Source: Chlorocebus sabaeus
Lineage: Eukaryota; Chordata; Mammalia; Primates; Cercopithecidae
Length of the DNA stretch: 64,000 nt
Direction: 5' to 3'
Assembly: GCF_047675955.1 (NCBI RefSeq)
Contig: NC_132926.1
Coordinates: forward strand, 18,229,826 to 18,293,825
Shown in pieces: positions 12,297 to 22,906 of this stretch. The translations under genes and the position numbers were made by a program. The stretch's first letter is position 1. Every line of letters starts with the position of its first letter. Under the pieces are notes generated by a model. That model saw only the letters and a list, made by a program, of their open reading frames with translations. It had not been told where the DNA came from and made no database searches.

Positions 12297-13549
12297 GTCT
12301 TAACAAACTGAATGACAAGTTAATGTCTAATATAATGTAAGAAATTGACTGAGGACCTAGAAAGGAACTGACTTTATGAGCATCAATGAGTCACAGCCTA
12401 AACGAGGATGTCATCCTCATGAGGATGTTAGTCTCCAATTTAGAGTCCAGATAACTTCTTAGGAAACGGTTAAATATCAAGATTTTAACATATATTAATT
12501 TTTTATTGCTGCATAACAAAATGAAAGGCACTTGTTAGATGCTATCAAAGGGTTAATAATTGTTTTGAAAAATTAGACACGATTGTGGTGTTCAGAAGAG
12601 AATAAAATTTGATTGTTTACTTGCTCTGCTCTAAAACATATTCTTTCTTGCATCGATTGGGAATAATTGGCAAATGCATCTCTGTAAGATTTATTGATCA
12701 TTTTGAAGACAACTCAACTAGATTTATATGTGAATATAATCATGTGGGAGTTACAATCTTGTCAAATACATGACTTTGTACCACTATGCAGAATGCAAGG
12801 CCTCAGTCTTTATTTTCCTTCAAGCTTCCTTTCCAGTCTTTTCAACAACAATGACAAAAACTTAATGCTGCATCCGTAGGTTGTGTCTAATCATCCTTCA
12901 CTCACTGGCAAGACTTGTACTGGTCTTTTTTGCATGTGAATGATTTACTGTGTGCTTATTTTCACTACCAGTTTATTATTACTTACTTTTTTAATATTCT
13001 TTTTCCCCTGGAGTCATTGAGTCCTATCTTTAGGAGTCAGAAATATGCTACTGTTGGCAAAAGTGCACATTTTGTATTTGATCAACCTTTATTTCTTGAA
13101 ACTTACTGAATTTGTCACTCTCGCATTTATTGGACAATTACTCTCTTGAGCATTTATGGACTCCAATTTCTGTAGCACATTTAAAGTGTTTGCCTTCTAC
13201 CCAGATAATTTTTCAGCATCTCTCTCTTTTTCATTAAGTGGAAAGTCTCCAAAAATTGTTAGTCACACAAAATGCCAAATTTAAGATGTAATCAGAATTG
13301 ATATTTTGTTGAAACAATGTCTCTATCTCTGATTCAGTTCCTCTTATAAAGATGGGAGACCACATGAGATGACGAACATAGTCTATCTGACTAGACTATG
13401 ACATGATTTTCCCCTTAATTTTGGTTTTCCATTTATTTTAATTATAACACACTTTTTATTGTTAAATATATATCCCATGCCAAGTGAGAGTTAATAGGAA
13501 GAAAGTATAGCAGAGGAAATATAATTAGGACTCTTTTATCAATGGCCAG
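12294..13549. other. Non-coding stretch with a 16-base palindrome
   Basis: No gene or firm repeat. A perfect palindrome, 'catcctcatgaggatg', lies at 12412-12427. The frames at 12694-12879 and 12915-13109 have no recognisable content. Confidence 0.5.
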
Positions 13550-13635
13550 GGTTTGAAGTCAGTCACATTTATATACTAGCTATATGATCCTGGGCAACTT
13601 CATAGTAGTTTTGTATCTATTAAATAGCATAGGCA
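13550..13635 (+). mobile_element. MIR SINE, left part (split by L1)
   Basis: MIR-like text 'gtttgaagtcagtcacattt', 'tagctatatgatcctgggcaac' continues after the L1 insertion at 13991-14045. The last 12 bases belong to the L1 target duplication. Confidence 0.6.
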
Positions 13636-13978
13636 CATTGTTAGAGCTGAAGGCTATTACTCTCAGCAAACTAATGCAGGAACAGAAAACCAAGTACCAC
13701 ATGTTCTCACTACAAACAGGAGCTAAATGATGAGAACTTATGAACACAAAGAAGGAAAAAACAGGTACTGGGTTCTACTTAATGATGGAAGGTGGGAGAA
13801 GGGAGAGGAGCAGAACAGACAACTATTGGGTGCCAGGCTTAATTCCTCGGTGATGAAATAATCTGTACAATAAACCTTCATGACATGGGTTTCCTTATGT
13901 AACAAACATTCACATGTACCCCTGAACCTAAAAAGTTAAAAATATAAATAAATAAATAATAAATGCACAAACAAACAG
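13636..13978 (+). mobile_element. L1PA/L1PB-type LINE 3' end inserted in a MIR
   Basis: Landmarks 'aggaacagaaaaccaagtac', 'acatgttctcactacaaaca', 'gtgatgaaataatctgtaca' and 'cacatgtacccctgaaccta' are the end of ORF2 and the 3' UTR of primate L1, followed by an A/T-rich tail. The 12-base direct repeat 'atagcataggca' at 13624-13635 and 13979-13990 is the target-site duplication. The element is strongly 5'-truncated and inactive. Confidence 0.9.
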
Positions 13979-14045
13979 ATAGCATAGGCATGTAAGGTAC
14001 CTAGAGAAGTGCTTGACATATAGTATGAGATCCATGAGGTGGATG
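13979..14045 (+). mobile_element. MIR SINE, right part
   Basis: Continues the MIR broken at 13635. Text 'aagtgcttgacatatagtat' corresponds to the MIR 3' 'agtgcctggcacatagta' stretch. The first 12 bases repeat the L1 target duplication. Confidence 0.6.
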
Positions 14046-14881
14046 TTGGTTCTAGTTTTTATGATTTGGGGGGGTACCTTAGGTCACTCTTAAATATAAT
14101 CATGCTTTATTAGACATAATTTGATCCATAAAAATATCACATATTTTTATATGGTCCCACCATGTTTGTTAGATATTCTTCACTTTATAAAGAAATCCTG
14201 GCTGTGTGTGTTTACTTGAATAATTTAAGAATAATATGAATTAACATTTATTGCTTATACTATGCCAGCATAATGCTATGTGTGTTACATGTTAATTTAG
14301 CAATAAGTAAACTAGAGATGATAAAAAGAAATAGCCTTTTAATTCATGCTATAGCCTTACTTCAATAAATACCCAAGTTCAAACTACTTTATAATCATTC
14401 CTTTCACATTTCATTTTATTCTATAATCTATTTTGTATTTTCTTTTGACCTTCTGTATTGATAAGAAGTGAAAAGTGAATACATTGGATGCCATAGAGCC
14501 CTGTGTGCTGGCTCACATGATACTGACAGAGCTAATTATCAGGAGGATCACGGAGTAGACTATTTGGGTTTTGGGGTCAGGATCCCACCCAGATCTTAGC
14601 CAAGGCAGGAAACCAGGACAAATACCTCTTTTCTGATCCTTAGGTATTAGTCAGGGGCTTGATTACCAGGTAAGGGGTTAAGAATCCAGGTTCTCTATGC
14701 AAAATAGGAAGATGGAATAGAGTTAACAGAATGGCCTATTAGTATCTTGATTTGGAATACGTCTGGTCTCTAATCAAAGCTGAACTTACAGTTAAAGATT
14801 AAATAATTCTCATTGCAAAGATTAGATAGTATTTCCCAAAGCCTGTTCTTTGTAATACTAATACATGAATTTATTCTTATT
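14046..14881. other. Non-coding stretch with a possible MIR fragment
   Basis: No gene. About 14238-14325 on the minus strand resembles the MIR 3' half ('acatttattgcttatactat', 'ctatgtgtgttacatgttaa'). The rest appears unique. Confidence 0.45.
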
Positions 14882-15122
14882 ATTAAGAAAATAACACTCT
14901 AATTTCCAGATAATGATTAACTTTGAGAAATGGCGGAGAGTTATTGAGGATGGGGATAAAATGGTATCTATAACTTTTCATTTACTTGAAAAATGAGAGA
15001 TACCTTTGAAGAAAATATAGGAAAATGACAATATCTGTTACATTTGGAGGATGGTGTTTGCATCTTTGGATATTTGAAACATCATTAAAAATTAAAACTT
15101 TAGATTTTAATTGAAAAATCCT
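14882..15122 (+). repeat. Local duplication, copy A (L1M-like 3' tail)
   Basis: This 241-base segment recurs in direct orientation at 16110-16343. I count about 9 mismatches in ~233 aligned bases, plus one single-base and one 8-base indel. The right half ('gaaaatgacaatatctgtta', 'ggatatttgaaacatcatta') resembles the 3' end of an old L1M. Two independent L1M copies would differ far more, so the pair looks like a later local duplication. Confidence 0.85.
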
Positions 15123-15363
15123 GTTAAGAAAGTGTCCTCTTGTCAAATGATTTAGGGGAATACACAGTTTGCACACATTTCTATGATAAATGCATCAAGC
15201 AATCTTGCAGTAGAGACACCTATACAATTTTATTTGATGCAGTGTTTCCCAAAACTATTTATCTGCAGGATACTTTTCTCATATGATATCTTTTAATATT
15301 TTTCTCATATATTCTACAAAATATACCTTGATACATGCCATATAATAAAAGTATGTCTCCAAA

Positions 15364-15365
<2 letters not shown>

Positions 15366-15409
<44 letters not shown>
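15366..15409 (+). repeat. (TG)n microsatellite
   Basis: About 18 uninterrupted TG units followed by a TATG variant. It can form Z-DNA and is likely polymorphic. Confidence 0.97.
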
Positions 15410-15410
<1 letters not shown>

Positions 15411-15854
15411 AGCAAAATATGAAAGGGCCACATCAAATTGCTAATACAAGCTTTGTAGGCAGGTAGCTGATTTGGGGTGAAGGGGAGGAAAGAGTTAAGC
15501 AGAAAATAAGGAAATAACACGTAAAGTAAAAGAGTTGACAAAAATGATAGTCAAAAAATAAAAATACAAATAGGAATTTATTCAATAAATGAATTTCATA
15601 GAACCTTTTGAACAACTCTATAAAAAATAAGTGAAAGGATAATATCCAGTTTAAAAGAACAAACGTGTGGAATAAAAAACAGAGGCAGAAATAAAACAAG
15701 AATAGGAGATTAAAAAGAACCAATTAGAAATATTGGCAATGAAGATATAGCATTGAAATGATAAAGAAAATTACTATGGATGAGATAAACTCTGGTTTGG
15801 AGACAAGGAAAGAAAAAATGAATTGAAGTATATCTTTGAGGAATTTGATTTACA
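15410..15854. other. Non-coding A-rich stretch
   Basis: No gene or clear repeat. The minus-strand frame at 15433-15723 is rich in Phe and Leu because the plus strand is A-rich. It is a composition effect. Confidence 0.5.
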
Positions 15855-16035
15855 AACTTTTAAATATGCTTATTGTATGCCAGGTTCTTTTCTAAGTGCT
15901 TTACAAATGACTCACTTAATCTTCTGGCAAACCAATAAAATAACCACTATTATTGCCAACATTTTACAAATTAAGCTGATATATAGAGGGTATGTTGCTT
16001 GAAATCACATAATTAGTAAATGAAGAATCCCCAGA
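15855..16035 (-). mobile_element. MIR SINE
   Basis: Reverse-complement MIR landmarks: 'tattgtatgccaggttcttt', 'ctaagtgctttacaaatgac', 'cattttacaaattaagctga', 'ttgaaatcacataattagta'. Confidence 0.72.
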
Positions 16036-16109
16036 TCACTGCCCACAGAGACAAAGAGATACAAAGCATGAAACAGCAATAAAGAGACCTAAAAGATAGA
16101 TTGATGGGA

Positions 16110-16343
16110 ATTAAGAAAATAATACTCTAATTTCCAGATAATGATTAACTATGAGAAATGGCAAAGAGTTATGGAGGATGGGGATAAAATGGTATCTATA
16201 ACTTTTCATTTATTTGAAAAATGAGAGATACCTTTGAAGAAAATATAGGAAAATGACAATATCTGTTACATTTGGGAGATGAGTGTTTGGATATTTGAAA
16301 CATCATTAAAAATTAAAACTTTAGATTTTAATTGAAAAAACCT
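16110..16343 (+). repeat. Local duplication, copy B (L1M-like 3' tail)
   Basis: Second copy of 14882-15122, starting 1228 bases downstream. It lacks 8 bases ('catctttg') present in copy A near 15061-15068. Flanks on both sides differ from those of copy A, so the duplicated unit itself is about 235 bases. Confidence 0.85.
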
Positions 16344-16483
16344 CTTCAAAGCCATCTATAGAACAGAATTTGTAGAATTCCATTTTGTAAAATAAATTAT
16401 ATGCACAGAACTAAAACGTATCTTTTTTTTTTTTTTTACATTTGATAGAAAAATGCATTTATAAATGTTCTCATATTGTATGA

Positions 16484-16786
16484 CACCAGTCCCCAACCTT
16501 GTTGTCACCAGGGACCAGTTTCATGGAGGGATGGTTTCAGGATGAAACTGTTCCACCTCAGATCATCAGGCATTAGTTAGAGTCTCATAAGGAGCACGAA
16601 ACCTAGATCCTTGTATGTGCAGTTTGCAATAGAGTTCACACTCCTGTGAGAATCTAATGTCACCGCTGATCTGACAGGAGGCAGAGATCAGGCGGCAATG
16701 CTTGTTCCCCCACTGCTGTGGCATCCTGGTTCCTAACAGGCCCGACCTATGGTACCAGTCCGTGGCCCAGGGGCTGGGGACCCCTA
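16484..16786 (-). mobile_element. MER1B-type hAT-Charlie DNA transposon
   Basis: Terminal inverted repeats 'caccagtccccaacc' (left) and 'ggctggggacccct' (right) flank internal text such as 'cagatcatcaggcattag' and 'gctgatctgacaggaggc', typical of the MER1 group of non-autonomous hAT elements. The flanking 'ttgtatga' at 16476-16483 and 16787-16794 is a perfect 8-base duplication, the hAT hallmark. It carries no transposase. Subfamily assignment is from memory. Confidence 0.88.
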
Positions 16787-16794
16787 TTGTATGA

Positions 16795-17908
16795 GATGTT
16801 CCTGTTAAGACATTTTTCTATGCAAAATCATTTTTCTACACCTTTGGTATCCAGTCTAGATCTTAACACACGTTTTCTGACCCAGGTATATTATAGTCCT
16901 GGTTATAAATTCCACAGGTTGGTTACATAGTGGAAAAGTATGCATTACTCTTGGGCACCATACAGATATCTTTTGAGCTTATTAACCTGTAGCTTATGAG
17001 AACAAGGCAGGTCATCCTTCTTCCTTGCCCTTCCACTTTCATGATTCTTATCACTGCAAATCCCAAACTCTTCAAGTTTCAAAAAACAATATATAATAAA
17101 CTTGCCTATCATTATCTCTTTAGTTTAAATGAATTAACAATATTTCCATTAAAATTTCTCTGAGTAACAGACTTTTACTCATTTTTTCCAAAAAAAAATA
17201 CTATTTGATAAGATTTTTTGTGCATTTTTTCATTGTTTTGTATATGTCGATTGCTAAATACAGCCAACACCCAAATGGTCACATTTTATGACAAGTATAT
17301 GAAACTGATGAAAAGATTGTTCAGGATAAACTCAGCCTTTCTCATCAAATGCTCTCACTGGGTTGAACAAAAAGAGGAAATGTGTGCAATGTTTACAGGT
17401 AAAAAGTTCTCGCTATCCCTCTTAAAATTCCATAGGCTTTGAAGAAATTAGGGTGTTGCTGATAGAAGAACAGTCTCTAGCTCTTAATGTTTATTTTATA
17501 CTATACCCTTTACAACAGAATTTCAGATTATTGATCGCCATTGCCTGATTCCATTTCATTGAGTCCTATGAGAGTTGAAATTGCAGACTGAGACAAACTA
17601 AAAGTACCAAGTTCATCATGTTTAAAACTGCTTTTTCAGGATATTGCTTTCTCTATGCTACTTCAGTGCTGTTCCTCTTGCACTGATAGGTTGTAATTGC
17701 AAAATGGATGGGGGAAAAAGCAAAAAAAAAAAAAAAAAAAGGCAGTTATGGTCTTATGTGGTACAGTCTGTGATGTGTGTCTGAAAGATTTATGTCCTGA
17801 TTAAAGAAGCCCTGATTGAATTTTGTGATAGAAAATTGTTTTGGTTATTGGCACATGTGCCTGCACATTCTTTGATCCAAAGTCTGTTTCACTTATTGCT
17901 TTGAGAAA

Positions 17909-17942
<34 letters not shown>

Positions 17943-18095
17943 AACAAAAAAAACACAGGCCTAGAGAAGAAAAATGCTGTTATATAGAAAGGAGATTAAA
18001 TGTATTCTGTAATATAAGGAAGGCATTGGGATTTAGTAACGAATAATTCATGGTCCAGAAAGCCTTTCCTATGCATTGTCTTTTTCAGTTGACAT
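16795..18095. other. Non-coding stretch with two long A-runs
   Basis: No gene. Uninterrupted A-runs of 19 (17722-17740) and 30 (17912-17941) bases follow sequence that I cannot assign to a retroposon family. They may be tails of unrecognised retrocopies or just expanded A-runs. Confidence 0.5.
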
Positions 18096-18229
18096 TCCAT
18101 TCACTCACTCACTCACTCACTCACTCACTCATTCACTCATTCAGTCATTCATTTACTCACCCACTCACTCACTCACTCACCCACTCACTCACTCACTCAC
18201 CCACTCACTCAGTCATTCATTTACTCAGT
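18096..18229 (+). repeat. (TCAC)n minisatellite-like array
   Basis: TCAC tetramers with interspersed TCAT, TCAG and CCAC variants. A 20-base unit starting 'ccactcactc' repeats at 18161 and 18181. The motif 'tcagtcattcatttactca' recurs at 18141 and 18209, giving a 68-base higher-order period. The plus-strand frame of His, Ser, Leu and Thr through it is not a protein. Confidence 0.93.
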
Positions 18230-18690
18230 AAATATTTAGCAAATACCCCTATGTGCCAGGTTTGGTTTTAGGCACGCAGGCCACACTAGTAAACAGCATG
18301 AGAAGGACCATGCAGTCTGGTTTGTAGTGAGTGCTGTCAGTTAGTAAATAAGAAAGACCTGGCTGAGTGAGGATTTCCAATAGTGATCAAAGCCATGAAA
18401 CAAATAAAATGAATTTTGAACTGATGAAGATTAATGTGAATGGGGAGTCTTTTTAGATTAGATATAAGGTCAAAAGTGGCCTGTTTGAGATGGTGGCATT
18501 TGAATGAGCCAGCCCCACAGCTATCTACAAGGGGTGGAAAAGGTGAAAGAAAGGAGTGGTCAGTGTCAGAACATTGCAATAAAAACAACACATACAAAGT
18601 CCCCAGGTGGAAGTGGACTTGGCCCCTTCTAACAGCAGGTAGGCTCACTGGGGGTGGGATATTGTGGAGATTGGGAGAAAAGTGAGCGTG
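18230..18690 (-). mobile_element. L2 LINE fragment
   Basis: Reverse-complement L2 landmarks: 'ctatgtgccaggtttggttt', 'gaccatgcagtctggtttgt', 'gtggcatttgaatgagccag' and 'ttgcaataaaaacaacacat...agtcc'. The longest frame of the window (139 codons, 18337-18756, minus) runs through it but lacks the L2 reverse-transcriptase motifs. Confidence 0.68.
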
Positions 18691-18734
18691 GTAAATATTA
18701 TTAGAGAAAATCAATAGTTCTAGCATGGGGGTAA

Positions 18735-18885
18735 TGTTTATTAATCCTTGTTTCATATTTGAATCACCTGGGAAACCCTTAAAATTACCACTGCCTAGGC
18801 TACACCTGAAACCAATTCAATCAGAATGCCTGGGTGTGATACCTATGCATCAGCTGAGAATAGCTCACATGGAGAACCACTCACA
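18735..18885 (+). mobile_element. MER5-type hAT-Charlie fragment
   Basis: Text 'tttgaatcacctgggaaacc' and 'accaattcaatcagaatgcc' followed by the decayed 'ggagaaccact' terminus matches the MER5 family. The left terminus is missing. Confidence 0.68.
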
Positions 18886-21044
18886 TGATGATTTACAGAT
18901 TCTGTGGAATGAATCCTGCATTTCTTTCTAAGTGTAATGGCAGCATATCTCCCCTTGAGTGTCTTTTCCTGTCTTACATCTAAGAATAGATAATAAAAGC
19001 CTTACTAAACACATTGAACAACATCACCATCTCATCAGGTCAACTCTTTATATATTCCACAACTAAAGAAATTACATTTCCCACAACCAAATATTTAATC
19101 AATACATTCTGCCTTTTATAATTTACTTCTACATTTTCTACATGTCTGTCAAACTACTACTTCCCCTTTTGTTTCCTCAGAAGGTCATTTTACTCATTAT
19201 CTTGTGTTTTCCTGATCACAGACACAGCACTGGCATTTTCAAAGTTACAAGCATCAGATTCCTTCAAGTTTTCAGGGTCACACACCCATGAAGTCTAACA
19301 AGGTGAATCGACTCCTTGAGCAGATTTTCTTTTCCACATTTAATAGAAAAAATTTATGTGTGTCATTAATTATTTTTATTTTGGTGATGCAAACTTGTCT
19401 TCAGTGGATTCCAGGTATCAGGTATGGAATACTGTGTATCATCAATCTTGACTTTCAACATGAAATGCCGACCGTGGAAGTTCTGAGTATACCTTAGTCC
19501 AGACATGCACTTGGGGCTTTTTATGAGTTATATTAGAACAGTTGAAAGTATTTCATGTTTTTAAAATAAGAAAGTTTTAAAAATTACATGTGATCATACT
19601 TCTTAGCTCTCACTCTACTGACTCTCATTTTCCTGCCAAATCTCTCCTTAATGGGTTGTTATTTGGAGAGCTATTTGTGATAATGCATTGGGGGGGCTGG
19701 AGGCGGGATGGGAAAGGTGAAAAGGATAGATTGGGGATGGTCTCATCACCTTCTGCATTGAAGTGAATAATTCCAGGGAAACTGGAGGAAAAAAAAAGAG
19801 ATGTTACTTTGATTTTTGACCATTAAGGGGAGATTTAAGAATTTAGCATAATATTGAAGATGTTGATAACCTTAAAATGTAATGTGCTATCCACTTCATG
19901 TTCTGTTCTTTTGATTGAGTAGTATTTTCTGATGCAGAAGCAAATACTGCACATTTTACATATTTCCTTACCTTGGTGTTGAATGACTTACAGAGCAGAA
20001 AGGACAATGAAGCTAAACAAGAGAGTAAGATTCTACTCTGCTGTTTCCATTTATCAGATCCCATGAGATTAAGAGCATTGAAACACAATTCTCATTACGA
20101 GATTTTGTTGCCCTCAAGGACATGACTCCCTGATGCCCTGATCCTAAATCGGAGTTTTATGAATCTTGATTACCTTGTGGAAAATAAAATGTATCAGAGA
20201 ATTCAGCTTCACATCTATTTGTGCGGGGGAGTTAAATTTATTTCCTGACAACATCAGCAAGTCTGATTTTAGAGAATGCAGCTCATTAGAATAAGTTAAC
20301 CATATTAGAATATATGCAGCTCCACTCCCCTCTGCCAGCTGCTCTGGGTGCTACAGTGCATCCTGAGAAGCCATAGAGGAAACAGACCCACATTCACCCT
20401 CATTCACTGATTTTGTTCAGATCAGGTAATTGTTTCAAACAAACTAACAAACAAAGACATCTCTGACAGCCAAGGTTTAGTCATTTTCCATATCAGGTCC
20501 TGGGCAAGGGGAAGTCCTATGAGAAACTGGAGTACCACACAGAACCCCCAAATTCAAGCCATAGGATGCAGATAGAGAGTTGGTAAATAGACACTCATTG
20601 GTACAGCATCCAGTTTCTGACTGAAGTATTTGGACTCTCTTCTTCTCCTAGCTTGAAACTACAAAAAGATTTTGCTAATGTTCCTATGTTCAAAATGTAT
20701 TTAATTTTTTACTTTGTTGTAATCATTCCTTCCACATACACAATCTATCCCATTCTTCATTCACGATGTTGCCAATGCTTTTCAGATCATTATCCTCTTA
20801 ACACTTAAATTACTGCTCAATATCCAAATTAATCCATGCTCTTAAATTCTCAGACAACGTGGCTCCTCTCTCCAACACACATGTGTATGTATGCACACAC
20901 TCATTCTCATATATAGGAAATCCATCCTTTCCAATCTCAGTAGATTGGAAAAATCTTGCTAAAGTATCTTTTTTTATAAGATTTCACAAACTATAGTCAC
21001 TAGAAATGTATACAATATTTACATCGAAATATTCACTAGTATTA
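18886..21044. other. Non-coding, mostly unique; possible conserved segment
   Basis: No gene or clear transposon. A G-run lies at 19690-19696. The 20120-20370 part (around 'ctgacaacatcagcaagtct') is free of repeats and evenly complex, the kind of sequence sometimes conserved. This is a guess without alignment. Confidence 0.45.
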
Positions 21045-21145
21045 GTGTATTATTCCACTTCTTGAAAACCTTAAGTGTCTCTTCATTTAGAATGAAAGGC
21101 AAGCACAGCACCTTAACCTGGCCCTATGTATCTTTACTACCTACT
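21045..21145 (+). mobile_element. L2 LINE fragment
   Basis: Resembles the L2 3' region 'ccttcaatggctcccc...aggataaagtccaaactcc...cctggc' at 'cttgaaaaccttaagtgtct' and 'caccttaacctggccctatg'. Short and decayed. Confidence 0.5.
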
Positions 21146-21189
21146 GGAATTCAGACTCTTAAACAGGTCACAGAGGGTTTCATGGGCAT

Positions 21190-21285
21190 CCATGGGACTT
21201 TGCACATAAAGTGCTCAGCACTGTGCGTGACACATTGAAAGAACTCAAAAAAGATGGTTGTAATCATTATCACTATTTTATTATT
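21190..21285 (+). mobile_element. MIR SINE 3' fragment
   Basis: 'cataaagtgctcagcactgt' and the following AT-rich 'atcattatcactattttatt' match the MIR 3' end and its tail. Confidence 0.65.
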
Positions 21286-21439
21286 TCAATATAAGGTAGC
21301 CTTAGGATAATCCGGCTTGTTAACTCCAGTTTCTTAAATCATTTGAAGTATTCTTGTGAATTGCCATTTCCACACTTTTAGTTATATTTATCTCCCCTTC
21401 ACTTATATATTTTACTTTTTTTTTTTTTTTTTTTTTTGA

Positions 21440-21700
21440 GACTCAGAAAGGGCACATGGGGTAGTAGATAGGAACAAAGGTGTCTGCCATCTGACTACTT
21501 GATTTTGAACCCTGACTTCACTATTTCCTAATTTTATGTAAGTTGTTAACCTCCCTATACCTCAGTCTCCCTATAGGTAAAACAGGATAATCAAAACATT
21601 CATTTCCTGGATATGTGAGATTTAAATGAGACAATGTAGATCGAATATTTAGTACAGATCTCGGCATGCAGTAGAGGCTCAAATGATATTTTCTGAATGA
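21440..21700 (+). mobile_element. MIR SINE, near full length
   Basis: Follows a T-run (21418-21437). Landmarks in order: 'tgattttgaaccctgacttc', 'taagttgttaacctccctat', 'cctcagtctccctataggta', 'gatttaaatgagacaatgta', 'ggcatgcagtagaggctcaa'. Confidence 0.82.
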
Positions 21701-22303
21701 TTGAGTTCAAGTTCTATATTCTCTGAAAACCTATTCTCAAACAGCCAAGCCTCTGGTGATTCAATCTTTATTCTGAAAACAGTCTGTGCCACTCACTCGT
21801 GGCACAGAATCTTTGCCTTTTTACAGCATTGTCATTGTCTTGAATTATGTAACTTTTATTTCAATATTAACTTTTGCACTCCAAAATGGCTGTCAACTTT
21901 TAGAAGAGACAGGGAATTATACTCTGCCTCCCCCACTTAGAATGTCTACCATGAGGATTTTTCTTCATTATTCACTTACTCACTTATCATTCATTCAACA
22001 AATATGTACTGTCATGTTGATTTGATTAAGACCACCTGTATTACAGAATCTTTGATCTCATGGGATTGAGAATTTTGTAGGAGAAAACAAATACATTAGA
22101 AGAGTACAAGCTGTTAAATTAATTAAAATGATAGCCAACAAATATTGTTTATTTTACATCACTGACAGAATAAATATGTCCTCACATATATATTGTATAC
22201 CCATGCAGAGAGGATAGAACTAGGAAGAGGAGTAAGCTCATATCAAGCCATAGCTAAGAATTGACTACTCAATGTTTTAGAAATTTACAATTTTTACTTC
22301 TTA
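21701..22303. other. Non-coding stretch
   Basis: No gene. 'tcattcattcaacaaatatg' near 21988-22008 may be a small L2 end fragment. The overlapping frames at 21701-21940 and 21786-22025 share no recognisable domain. Confidence 0.45.
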
Positions 22304-22308
22304 CCATG

Positions 22309-22901
22309 TGTGATGGTTAATATTAGGTGTCAGCTTGATTGGATTGAAGGACGCCTAGATGGTTCGTAAAGTATTGTTTCTGGGTGTGTCTGTGAAGGTG
22401 TTGCCAGAGAAGACTGACATTTGAGTTGATGGACTGGGGGAGAGAGACCCACCCTCAATGTGGGTAGGCACCATCCAATACACTGCCAGTGCAGCTAGAA
22501 CACAGCAGGTGGAGGGAAATGGGATAAGCTTGCTTGCTGGGGCTCCTGGCTTCTTTCTTTTTCCCCTGTGCTGGTTGCTTCCTCCCGCTTCTCCTGCCTT
22601 TGCATATCAGACTTCGCGTTCTTCAGTGTTTAGACTCTTGGACTTACACCAGTGGCTTGATGGGGGTTCTTGGGCCTTTGGCCACAGGCTGAAGGCCGCA
22701 CTGTCAGCTTCCCTGGTTTTGAGGCTTTTGGACTCAGACCAAGCCATTACTGGCTTTTCTCTTTCCCAGCTTGCAGATGGCTTATAATGAGTCTTCACCT
22801 TGTGATAGTGTGAGCCAATTCTCCCTAATAAACTCCCTTTCATATATATATACATATATATTCTATTAGTTCTGTCCCTGCAGGCAACCCTGACTAATTC
22901 A
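22309..22901 (+). mobile_element. MLT2A-type ERV-L LTR, solo, near full length
   Basis: Begins 'tgtgatggttaatattaggt' and runs through 'ggacttacaccagtggcttg', 'gggcctttggccacaggctg' and 'ccaattctccctaataaact' (polyadenylation-signal region). It ends 'ctgactaattca'. Length 593 bases. Flanks 'ccatg' (22304-22308) and 'acatg' (22902-22906) look like a 5-base duplication with one change. No internal region is attached. A (TA)n tract at 22843-22862 lies in the 3' part, as in the family. The open frames inside are incidental. Confidence 0.9.
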
Positions 22902-22906
22902 ACATG

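Noticed and set aside
14238..16035. The 14.9/16.1 kb duplication being part of a larger tandem repeat including both MIR pieces
   Set aside because: The MIR fragments at 14238 and 15855 are spaced differently from the duplicated units and are not closely alike, so only the ~235-base unit is shared.
18096..18229. Evenly spaced direct repeats as a CRISPR array
   Set aside because: There are no unique spacers, the unit is a tetramer, and the sequence is clearly primate.
18050..18271. Plus-strand frame rich in Ser-Leu-Thr-His repeats
   Set aside because: It is a translation of the TCAC array. The regularity comes from the DNA repeat.
18337..18756. 139-codon minus-strand open frame, longest in the window
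   Set aside because: It lies mostly across an L2 fragment and a MER5 border, shows no domain, and is of chance length for 64 kb in six frames.
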